From positions 1-6,030 of the forward strand of contig JAEDNQ010000137.1 in assembly GCA_016302435.1 (NCBI GenBank): a stretch of DNA of 6,030 bases, read 5' to 3'. The position numbers were made by a program, and so were the translations under genes. The stretch is from Bacteroidaceae bacterium (GTDB lineage: Bacteria > Bacteroidota > Bacteroidia > Bacteroidales > Bacteroidaceae). The notes under the pieces are model-generated. The model had not been told where the DNA came from. It saw only the letters and a list, made by a program, of their open reading frames with translations, and made no database searches. Below, piece after piece: positions 1 through 5,991 of this stretch (positions are counted from its first letter, which is position 1; each line of letters opens with the position of its first letter).

Positions 1-92
1 ATAACGCATATCCATTAAACATATCTATAACAAACAGGTAAATCCACCAGGCTCAAACGGTGGCTCACCATATCCCTTTCTGCAATAGGGAA

Positions 93-132
93 AATCCCCC
101 TGCTAATAGGAATAAACTATTGGCGGGGGATT
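93..132 (+). terminator. Long hairpin, probable terminator of an upstream gene
   Basis: The arms 93-100 and 125-132 are perfect complements (AATCCCCC / GGGGGATT). After one unpaired T at 101 the stem continues with 102-109 against 117-124, where one T-G wobble is the only imperfection. The loop is seven bases (110-116). The 3' side runs into a T-rich stretch, ATTATTATTTG (130-140), as expected of a rho-independent terminator for a + strand gene lying left of the window. The right arm also contains the putative -33 TTG of the next promoter (120-122), so an operator role is an alternative. The stem is read directly; its function is inferred. Confidence 0.55.
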
Positions 133-151
133 ATTATTTGTCGTAACTTTG
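120..151 (+). promoter_or_regulatory. Bacteroidetes-type promoter of the secreted-protein gene
   Basis: TAACTTTG at 144-151 matches the Bacteroidetes -7 consensus TAnnTTTG exactly. A TTG at 120-122 lies 21 bp upstream, the usual spacing for the -33 element. Transcription should start near 157-160, giving a leader of about 120 nt before the ATG at 282. The TTG lies inside the right arm of the hairpin at 93-132. A TTTG at 137-140 is too close to the -7 box to be the -33 element. Confidence 0.65.
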
Positions 152-177
152 CATCACAAAACAAAAAACAGAACAAC

Positions 178-249
178 ATGCACGTCGCAACGCAAGCAAC
201 TGCCACTCACACAAGCAGACGCAAACAGCGCACAGCGACACATACATAA
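178..249 (+). other. Possible upstream ORF, 23 codons, in the leader
   Basis: An ATG at 178 opens a frame of 23 codons ending at TAA 247-249, wholly inside the leader of the next gene and in a different frame from it. The predicted peptide is rich in Thr (7 of 23) and carries an Arg-Arg-Lys patch. The composition follows from the CA-rich leader (mostly ACA/ACT codons), and there is no ribosome binding site, so chance is likely. No amino-acid biosynthesis gene follows that would make sense of an attenuator. It is recorded only because it is the first ATG after the predicted transcription start. Confidence 0.15.
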
Positions 250-281
250 CCCGATTATTAATCTTAAAACCCCATACAACT

Positions 282-1121
282 ATGAAGACTCTAAAAACAT
301 TACTCGCAGCCCTTTTCCTCATGGCAGGAACAATAGCAATGAACGCACAGAGCATGAGTCCTATAGCAGTTCGCAACAATGCCCGTTTCCTCACCGACCG
401 CATGGCATATACCCTCGGCATCACTGACCCATTCCTCATCGATGAGATATACCGCATCAACTATGACTACATCTGGGGAGTCAACGACTACCTTGACGAT
501 GTCGCCTACGGACGTTTCTACAACGACTACCTCACTGTATGCTCAGCGCGCGACATGGCTCTCCGCACACTCCTCGGCAACATTCTCTGGGACCGCATTG
601 TAGGCTACAGCTACTTCCATCGCCCCATAGTCTTCGTCAATAGATGCTGGCACTTCAGCATTTACGACTACGACCGCCACGGACGCGACCACTTCTTCTG
701 CGTCGCACCCCGCCCATACCACAATCACTATGCCGGCGGACACTTCTTCAAAGGTATGCCTCCACGCAAGCACATCTCACCTGCTCGCCCACCTATGAAC
801 AACCGCTTCGACCGCGACGGACACAGAGACAACGGCCGTCCACAAAGATATGACATACCATCCAATCCACGCAATGATAATCCGCGCTATGACCATAGCA
901 ACAGCCGTAGCGAAGGACGCAACCCTGGAGGCAATAACTCAGGAAGCGTGCGAGGCGACCGAGGCAACAGCACACCCTCCACAGTGCAAGGCGACCGAGG
1001 CAACAGCCGTTCCAACAGCAACATGCGCAGTTCCTCACGCACATCCTCAAGAGGAGCCTCAGTCACTCGAGTAAGCAATGACAACCCCTCAGGCGGCGCA
1101 GTACGCGGGGGAAGGAGATGA
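282..1121 (+). CDS. Secreted protein of unknown function with basic low-complexity tail
   Basis: The product has 279 residues. Residues 1-22 form a signal peptide (Lys at 2 and 5, hydrophobic core 6-19) with likely cleavage after Ala22, leaving Gln23 as the first mature residue. No lipobox Cys is present. Residues 25-145 look folded and rich in aromatic residues, with an N-terminal helical part around LTDRMAYTLGI (37-47) and NYDYIWGVNDYL (60-71). I recall similar 'FLTDRMAYEL' proteins of unknown function in Prevotella and Bacteroides, but know no characterised member. From about residue 145 to the end the chain is disordered-looking and rich in Arg, Asn, Ser, Gly, Pro and His, with GDRGNS repeated at 225-230 and 237-242. 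The tail is strongly basic and could bind an anionic surface or nucleic acid; that is inference. The ATG at 282 is chosen because the signal peptide starts exactly there. No Shine-Dalgarno is visible. The gene has its own promoter (120-151) and terminator (1183-1219), so it appears monocistronic. Confidence 0.85.
   Translation: MKTLKTLLAALFLMAGTIAMNAQSMSPIAVRNNARFLTDRMAYTLGITDPFLIDEIYRINYDYIWGVNDYLDDVAYGRFYNDYLTVCSARDMALRTLLGNILWDRIVGYSYFHRPIVFVNRCWHFSIYDYDRHGRDHFFCVAPRPYHNHYAGGHFFKGMPPRKHISPARPPMNNRFDRDGHRDNGRPQRYDIPSNPRNDNPRYDHSNSRSEGRNPGGNNSGSVRGDRGNSTPSTVQGDRGNSRSNSNMRSSSRTSSRGASVTRVSNDNPSGGAVRGGRR
953..1007 (+). repeat. In-gene direct repeat, 19 bp, period 36 bp
   Basis: AGGCGACCGAGGCAACAGC occurs perfectly at 953-971 and again at 989-1007. 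The offset is 36 bp, i.e. 12 codons, so the frame is kept and GDRGNS is duplicated in the protein. The intervening bases have diverged. This looks like an old duplication in the low-complexity tail of the secreted protein, a spot where slippage could alter tail length. Confidence 0.85.
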
Positions 1122-1182
1122 CATGCTGTTCGTCTCTTCCAGTTGCAATTTACAACATGATATTTATATAGATTCATCTCCG

Positions 1183-1219
1183 TAAGGCAGCGTAAACACC
1201 ACGCTGCCTTATTTCTTTT
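1183..1219 (+). terminator. Rho-independent terminator of the secreted-protein gene
   Basis: TAAGGCAGCGT (1183-1193) pairs perfectly over 11 bp with ACGCTGCCTTA (1201-1211) around a seven-base loop (1194-1200). It is followed by TTTCTTTT (1212-1219). The stem sits 61 bp after the stop codon of the secreted-protein gene and 34 bp before the argS -7 element, so it separates the two transcription units. The opposite strand has no comparable T-run, so it acts mainly in the + direction. Confidence 0.9.
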
Positions 1220-1252
1220 GACCATTTTCTTCTTCCGTACAGCAAAAATTCG

Positions 1253-1260
1253 TACCTTTG
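1253..1260 (+). promoter_or_regulatory. Promoter -7 element of argS
   Basis: TACCTTTG is an exact match to the Bacteroidetes -7 consensus TAnnTTTG. Transcription would start around 1266, leaving a leader of only about 15 nt before the ATG at 1281. No clear -33 TTTG is found at the expected 19-21 bp upstream; that stretch (about 1226-1234) is T/C-rich. The element excludes a TTG start at 1218, which would lie upstream of the promoter and inside the preceding terminator tail. Confidence 0.7.
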
Positions 1261-1280
1261 CAATCAAAACAGTGATTATT

Positions 1281-3101
1281 ATGACAATAGAAGAAAGAAT
1301 CATAGCAGGCGTGCAGGCCGCAGTAAAGGCACTGTACGAAATGGATGCCTCTGCCCAGCAGGTACAGCTCCAGAAGACAAAGGCAGAGTTTGAAGGACAC
1401 CTCACCGTAGTGGTATTCCCCTTCGTCAAGGCAGCTCGCAAGTCGCCCGAACAAGTAGGCAATGAGATTGGACAGTATCTCCTCGACCATACGGAGGCCG
1501 TCATCACCAAGTTCAATGTGGTCAAGGGATTCCTCAACCTCGTCATCAGTGACGCTCCTTGGATTACCCTACTCAACACCATCAACGCTGAGGAGAAATT
1601 CGGCTTTGTCCCCGTGACAGAGCAGAGCCCGCTCGTCATGATAGAATACTCATCACCCAACACCAACAAGCCTCTCCACCTTGGACACGTGCGCAACAAC
1701 CTCCTCGGCTCCGCTCTCGCACGCATCATCGAAGCTAACGGCAACAAAGTCGTCAAGACAAACATCGTCAACGACCGAGGCATACACATCTGCAAGAGCA
1801 TGCTCGCATGGATCAAGTGGGGCAATGGCGAGACACCAGAGACATCAGGCAAGAAAGGCGACCACCTCATCGGCGACTACTACGTGGCCTTCGATAGGCA
1901 CTACAGAGAAGAGTGCAAGGGTCTGGCCGAGAAGTACATGGCAGAAGGCATGGATGCAGAGGCAGCCAAAGAGCGCGCTAAGCAAGAAGCTCCGCTCATC
2001 AAGGAAGCCCACGAGATGCTCGTCAAGTGGGAACAGAACGACCCTGAGGTGCGCGCCCTTTGGAAGAAGATGAACGAATGGGTATATGCCGGATTCGATG
2101 AGACATACAAGATGATGGGTGTTACTTTCGACAAGATATACTATGAGTCTGACACCTACCTTGAAGGCAAGGAGAAAGTCATGGAAGGTCTTGAGAAAGG
2201 CTTCTTCTATCGCCGCGAAGACGGTTCAGTGTGGGCCAACCTCAACGCTGAGGGACTCGACGAAAAACTCCTCCTGCGCAGCGATGGCACATCTGTCTAC
2301 ATGACACAAGACATCGGCACAGCCAAGCTCCGCTTCCGCGACTACCCCATCGACAAGATGATATACGTTGTGGGCAATGAACAGAACTACCACTTCCAAG
2401 TCCTCTCCATTCTCCTCGACAAACTCGGATTCAAGTGGGGCAAAGACCTCGTCCACTTCTCCTACGGCATGGTCGAACTCCCCAACGGCAAGATGAAGAG
2501 CCGCGAAGGCACAGTCGTGGATGCCGACGACCTCATGGCTGAGATGATAACCGATGCCTACGAAGCCAGCAAAGAGCGCGCCAAGCAGACTGACATGCCT
2601 GAAGACGAAGCACGAGAAGTGGCTCGAATCGTCGGACTCGGCGCACTCAAGTACTTCATCCTCAAAGTCGACGCACGCAAAAACATGCTCTTCAACCCAG
2701 ACGAGAGCATCGACTTCAACGGCAACACAGGCCCATTCATCCAGTACACCTACGCCCGCATAGCCAGCATCCTCCGCAAGGCCAAAGACCAGGGCATCAC
2801 CATCCCCGACGAACTCCCTACCTCCATCTCCATCTCTACCAAGGAGACAGAACTCATACAGAAGCTCAACCAGTTCGGCGCAGCTCTCCGCCAGTCGGGC
2901 ACTGACTACAACCCCTCAGGCATCTGCAACTACTGCTATGAGCTCACCAAGGAGTTCAACCAGTTCTATCATGACTTCACCATCCTCGGCGAACAAGACG
3001 AGACACTCAAACTCTTCCGCCTCTCACTCGCCAAGGCCGTAGCCAAAGTCGTAAGCCTCGGCATGGGACTCCTCGGCATCGAAATGCCCGAACGCATGTA
3101 A
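1281..3101 (+). CDS. argS: Arginyl-tRNA synthetase
   Basis: This class I synthetase charges tRNA-Arg with arginine using ATP in the cytoplasm. From the ATG at 1281 it has 606 residues, close to the usual length for bacterial ArgS. The N-terminal additional domain (about 1-110) contains the QLQKTKAEFEGHLT segment typical of Bacteroidetes ArgS. The HIGH signature is HLGH (133-136), within SSPNTNKPLHLGHVRNN. NDRG lies at 164-167. The KMSKS loop has the ArgS form KMKS (404-407). The C-terminal anticodon-binding (DALR) domain spans about 485-606, with FIQYTYARI at 486-494 and the usual ending PERM. All key motifs are present and no frameshift is seen. The frame stays open upstream to a TTG at 1218, but that lies in the terminator tail, and family alignment from memory begins at MTIEERI. 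A GTG at 1272, three codons upstream, is a weaker alternative. It appears to have its own promoter. Confidence 0.97.
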   Translation: MTIEERIIAGVQAAVKALYEMDASAQQVQLQKTKAEFEGHLTVVVFPFVKAARKSPEQVGNEIGQYLLDHTEAVITKFNVVKGFLNLVISDAPWITLLNTINAEEKFGFVPVTEQSPLVMIEYSSPNTNKPLHLGHVRNNLLGSALARIIEANGNKVVKTNIVNDRGIHICKSMLAWIKWGNGETPETSGKKGDHLIGDYYVAFDRHYREECKGLAEKYMAEGMDAEAAKERAKQEAPLIKEAHEMLVKWEQNDPEVRALWKKMNEWVYAGFDETYKMMGVTFDKIYYESDTYLEGKEKVMEGLEKGFFYRREDGSVWANLNAEGLDEKLLLRSDGTSVYMTQDIGTAKLRFRDYPIDKMIYVVGNEQNYHFQVLSILLDKLGFKWGKDLVHFSYGMVELPNGKMKSREGTVVDADDLMAEMITDAYEASKERAKQTDMPEDEAREVARIVGLGALKYFILKVDARKNMLFNPDESIDFNGNTGPFIQYTYARIASILRKAKDQGITIPDELPTSISISTKETELIQKLNQFGAALRQSGTDYNPSGICNYCYELTKEFNQFYHDFTILGEQDETLKLFRLSLAKAVAKVVSLGMGLLGIEMPERM

Positions 3102-3114
3102 ATACAGCATAAAG

Positions 3115-3152
3115 CCGGAGTGACCGGGGACCATAGTGTCCGGTTATTCCGG
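3115..3152. other. CCGG-rich hairpin after argS
   Basis: CCGGA (3115-3119) pairs with TCCGG (3148-3152); GTG (3120-3122) can pair with TAT (3145-3147) through one A-T pair and two G-T wobbles; ACC (3123-3125) pairs with GGT (3142-3144); two Gs (3126-3127) bulge; GGAC (3128-3131) pairs with GTCC (3138-3141) around a six-base loop. It begins 14 bp after the argS stop. No U-tract follows on the + strand, so it is not a standard terminator. It may be a 3' mRNA-stabilising or processing stem, or a weak terminator for argS. The pairing is seen; the role is unknown. Confidence 0.5.
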
Positions 3153-3155
3153 TTG

Positions 3156-3200
3156 TATCCGACTTTCCCAGTCTTTTCAGCCCCTCCTATCCACTTTCCC
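3156..3200 (+). repeat. Imperfect direct repeat upstream of the GH3 gene
   Basis: TATCCGACTTTCCC at 3156-3169 recurs as TATCCACTTTCCC at 3188-3200, differing only by one inserted G. The offset is 32 bp, about three helical turns. It lies 31-75 bp before the GH3 start codon, in the place where a regulator site or promoter would be expected. No TAnnTTTG -7 element is found between argS and the GH3 gene. A binding site for a regulator is a hypothesis only. Confidence 0.45.
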
Positions 3201-3230
3201 CACATAAAAACCATCAAAACCACCTAACCA

Positions 3231-5810
3231 ATGAAAAGATTCCTATCAATCATTGCATTGACCCTCACCGTCAATGCCAGCGTCACCGCTCAGACCCACC
3301 CCTATCAAAACACCAGCCTCACAGCGCGCGAGAGAGCCACAGACCTCTGCTCACGCCTCACGCTCGACGAGAAAGCCATGCTCATGCTCGACGAGAGCCC
3401 TGCCATACCGCGCATGGGCATCAAGAAGTTCTTCTGGTGGAGCGAAGCCCTCCACGGCGCTGCCAATATGGGCAACGTCACCGTCTTCCCCGAGCCCGTG
3501 GGCATGGCAGCATCCTTCAATCCCGACCTCCTCTACCGCGTCTTCGACGCCACCAGCACCGAGTTCCGCGCCCAATACAATCAGCGCATGCTCAATGGAG
3601 GCGAAGACCAGAAGTTCCACAGCCTCTCCGTCTGGACACCCAATGTCAATATCTTCCGCGACCCACGCTGGGGACGCGGACAGGAGACGTATGGCGAGGA
3701 CCCATACCTGACCAGCGTCATGGGAACACAAGTCGTCAAGGGACTCCAGGGACCCGAAGACACCAAATACCGCAAGCTCTGGGCCTGCGCCAAACACTAC
3801 GCCGTACATAGCGGCCCCGAATACACACGCCACACAGCCAACCTCACCGATGTCAGCCCGCGCGACATGTGGGAGACCTACATGCCAGCCTTCAAGACCC
3901 TCGTGCAGGATGCCAAGGTGCGTGAGGTCATGTGCGCCTACCAGCGTCTCGACGACGACCCATGCTGCGGCAGCACACGCCTGCTCCAGCAGATACTCCG
4001 TGAGGAGTGGGGATTCGACTACCTCGTCGTCAGCGACTGTGGTGCCATCTCCGACTTCTACACCTCCCACAAGTCTTCGTCCGATGCCACCCACGCCTCA
4101 GCCAAAGCTACACTTGCAGGCACCGACGTGGAGTGCGGTTACGGCTATGCATACAAGAGCATACCAGAGGCCGTGCGCCGCGGCTTCATCACTGAGGCAG
4201 AAGTAGACAAACATGTCATTCGCCTGCTCGAAGGTCGCTTCGACCTCGGAGAGATGGACGACCCCTCACTCGTAGAGTGGTCAAAGATACCATACTCAGC
4301 CATGGACAGCAAGGAACACCGCCAGATAGCCCTCGACATGGCTCGCCAGTGCATCGTCCTTCTCCACAACAAGGACGGAGTGCTCCCGCTCACCAAGGAT
4401 CGCGAGAAGATAGCCGTCATCGGACCCAACGCCGACGATGAACCCCTCATGTGGGGCAACTACAACGGCACGCCCAACCGCACCATCACCATCCTCGACG
4501 GCATAAAGACAAAGAAAAAGAACATCTTCCATCAGCCAGGATGCGACCTCACCTACGACAAGGTCATGGACTGCCTCATGAACACATGCTGCGCCCAGGA
4601 CGGCAAGAAAGGACTCAAGGGAACTTTCTGGAACAATGTAAACATGGAGGGCAAACCCGTCACCACACAGTACTACACCACACCTCTCGCCGTCACCACA
4701 GCCGGCATGCACAACTTTGCCCCCGGAGTCAACATCGAAGACTTCTCCGCCAAGTATGAGACCGTCTTCACCCCCAAGGAAGCAGGCGAATACGTAGTCA
4801 ACGTAGAGGGATGCGGCGACTTCTCACTCTACATCGACGGAGAGCGCAAGACCAAACACCACACATGGCGCACCACACCTACACGCACCGTCATACAGGC
4901 AGAAGCAGGCAAGTCCTATCAGATAGAAGTGCGCTTCGCCTTCGTCAAGACATGGGGCGCCAACATGAAAATCAACATCGCCAAAGAGCAGCCCATCGAC
5001 TATGCCTCCTTCATCAGCCAGCTGGACGGCATAAATAAAGTCATCTTCGTCGGCGGCATAGCAGCCTCACTCGAAGGCGAGGAGATGCCTGTCAACATCG
5101 ACGGCTTCAAAGGCGGTGACCGCACCCACATAGAGCTGCCCAAAGTCCAGCGCGACTTCCTCCAAGCCCTCAAGCAGGCAGGCAAGACAGTCATCTTCGT
5201 CAACTGCTCTGGCTCAGCCATAGCCCTCACACCAGAGATGGACAACTGCGATGCCATCCTTCAGGTATGGTATCCAGGCCAAGAAGGCGGACAGGCAGTA
5301 GCTGATGTGATCTTCGGCGACTACAACCCCTGCGGCAAACTCCCCATCACCTTCTACAAGAACTCCAACCAGCTGCCCGACTACGAAGACTACTCCATGA
5401 AGGGACGCACCTACCGCTACTTCGACGACCCACTCTTCGCCTTCGGCTACGGTCTCAGCTACACCACCTTCACCATCGGCGAGGGCAAGATAAAGAAAGA
5501 CGGCAAAGACCATATCCTCACCCTGCCCGTCTCCAACACAGGCAGCCGCGACGGAGCAGAAGTAGTGCAGGTATACATCCGTGACCTCTCCGACCCCGAC
5601 GGACCACTCAAGTCCCTCCGAGCCTTCCAGCGCGTGCCGCTCAAGGCTGGCGAGTCAAAGACCATCTCCCTCACCCTCACACCAGCATCCTTCGAGTTCT
5701 TTGACCCTAATACCAACACCGTGCACACCAAGCAGGGAAAGTTTGAGATTCTCTACGGCAACAGTTCGCGCAACCAAGATCTCAAGAGTCTCCAGCTGAC
5801 CATAAAATAA
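3231..5810 (+). CDS. Exported GH3 glycoside hydrolase with PA14 domain, probable beta-xylosidase
   Basis: The 859-residue product should remove terminal beta-linked sugars, most likely xylose from xylo-oligosaccharides, by a retaining mechanism. Residues 1-20 are a signal peptide, with likely cleavage VTA|Q and no lipobox, so it is probably a soluble periplasmic protein. The GH3 N-terminal barrel (about 28-340) contains WWSEALHG (69-76), RDPRWGRGQETYGEDPYL (143-160), KHY (188-190) and the nucleophile motif VVSDCGAI, with Asp269 as predicted nucleophile. The second GH3 domain starts near 370 and is interrupted by a PA14 domain (about 462-585). It resumes with VGGIAASLEGEEMP (607-620), the region expected to supply the acid/base Glu, and runs to FGYGLSYTTF (738-747). 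A C-terminal fibronectin III-like domain covers about 774-845. Length and architecture match characterised Prevotella bryantii GH3 xylosidases as I remember them. Beta-glucosidase or a dual xylosidase/arabinofuranosidase remains possible, since GH3 specificity is hard to read from sequence. The ORF is complete, with 16 cysteines including two adjacent pairs. No susC/D partner is in the window. Confidence 0.92.
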   Translation: MKRFLSIIALTLTVNASVTAQTHPYQNTSLTARERATDLCSRLTLDEKAMLMLDESPAIPRMGIKKFFWWSEALHGAANMGNVTVFPEPVGMAASFNPDLLYRVFDATSTEFRAQYNQRMLNGGEDQKFHSLSVWTPNVNIFRDPRWGRGQETYGEDPYLTSVMGTQVVKGLQGPEDTKYRKLWACAKHYAVHSGPEYTRHTANLTDVSPRDMWETYMPAFKTLVQDAKVREVMCAYQRLDDDPCCGSTRLLQQILREEWGFDYLVVSDCGAISDFYTSHKSSSDATHASAKATLAGTDVECGYGYAYKSIPEAVRRGFITEAEVDKHVIRLLEGRFDLGEMDDPSLVEWSKIPYSAMDSKEHRQIALDMARQCIVLLHNKDGVLPLTKDREKIAVIGPNADDEPLMWGNYNGTPNRTITILDGIKTKKKNIFHQPGCDLTYDKVMDCLMNTCCAQDGKKGLKGTFWNNVNMEGKPVTTQYYTTPLAVTTAGMHNFAPGVNIEDFSAKYETVFTPKEAGEYVVNVEGCGDFSLYIDGERKTKHHTWRTTPTRTVIQAEAGKSYQIEVRFAFVKTWGANMKINIAKEQPIDYASFISQLDGINKVIFVGGIAASLEGEEMPVNIDGFKGGDRTHIELPKVQRDFLQALKQAGKTVIFVNCSGSAIALTPEMDNCDAILQVWYPGQEGGQAVADVIFGDYNPCGKLPITFYKNSNQLPDYEDYSMKGRTYRYFDDPLFAFGYGLSYTTFTIGEGKIKKDGKDHILTLPVSNTGSRDGAEVVQVYIRDLSDPDGPLKSLRAFQRVPLKAGESKTISLTLTPASFEFFDPNTNTVHTKQGKFEILYGNSSRNQDLKSLQLTIK

Positions 5811-5890
5811 AGGAGGATATTCACAATCCACCAAGATAATATCTGAAGCTGGCTCACATCACGTGTAGACGACACATATCCCATCCCCAC

Positions 5891-5943
5891 AATCTAGGCA
5901 GGACTGATGCACCCATCCCGTGCTTCAGTCCTGCCTTTAGATT
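5891..5943 (+). terminator. Strong hairpin, probable GH3 terminator
   Basis: GGCAGGACTGA (5897-5907) pairs perfectly with TCAGTCCTGCC (5925-5935). A T-T mismatch and a further GCAC/GTGC stem (5909-5912 / 5920-5923) close a seven-base loop. Outside, after a two-T bulge (5936-5937), AATCTA (5891-5896) pairs with TAGATT (5938-5943), giving 21 pairs in all. The stem begins 80 bp after the GH3 stop. Only a short T-run (5936-5938) follows the core stem, so termination is likely but not textbook. On the other strand it could serve a convergent gene to the right. Confidence 0.7.
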
Positions 5944-5961
5944 GGAAATCAATAGCAATAT

Positions 5962-5991
5962 AGGTGGGTTCTATTAAGGTGGGTTCTATTA
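5962..5991. repeat. Perfect tandem duplication of a 15-bp unit
   Basis: AGGTGGGTTCTATTA occurs twice head-to-tail, at 5962-5976 and 5977-5991, without a mismatch. It lies 18 bp after the terminator hairpin in non-coding DNA. The period of 15 is a multiple of three, but no supported gene covers it. It may be part of a larger intergenic repeat or the edge of a mobile element continuing past the window; nothing in the visible bases decides this. Confidence 0.85.

Noticed and set aside
44..63. CCACC / GGTGG stem and repeated GGCTCA near the left edge
   Set aside because: The stem has only five pairs with a ten-base loop, and the six-base repeat is within chance. No T-run or neighbouring gene supports a role.
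134..460. Open frame on the - strand, 108 codons, across the first promoter and gene start
   Set aside because: It overlaps the signal-peptide region of the well-supported + strand gene and the promoter, and its Val/Ala/Cys/Arg-rich composition is typical of an antisense shadow.
950..965. RGD tripeptide in the secreted protein (residues 224-226), suggestive of integrin binding
   Set aside because: It arises within an Arg/Gly/Asp-rich low-complexity tail and the second repeat reads QGD, so there is no sign of selection for RGD.
887..1870. Long - strand open frame (327 codons) opposite the secreted protein tail and argS start
   Set aside because: It runs antisense across a terminator, a promoter and the conserved start of argS. 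It has no recognisable domain, so it is a codon-bias shadow.
3351..4094. Long - strand open frame (247 codons) inside the GH3 gene
   Set aside because: It lies wholly opposite the catalytic domain of the GH3 gene, and its Gly/Val/Ala/Glu-rich translation is what antisense C-ending codons produce.
5808..5825. Shine-Dalgarno-like AAAGGAGGAT at the GH3 stop codon
   Set aside because: No ATG, GTG or TTG with a meaningful frame follows at suitable spacing, and genes in this window do not use Shine-Dalgarno sequences.
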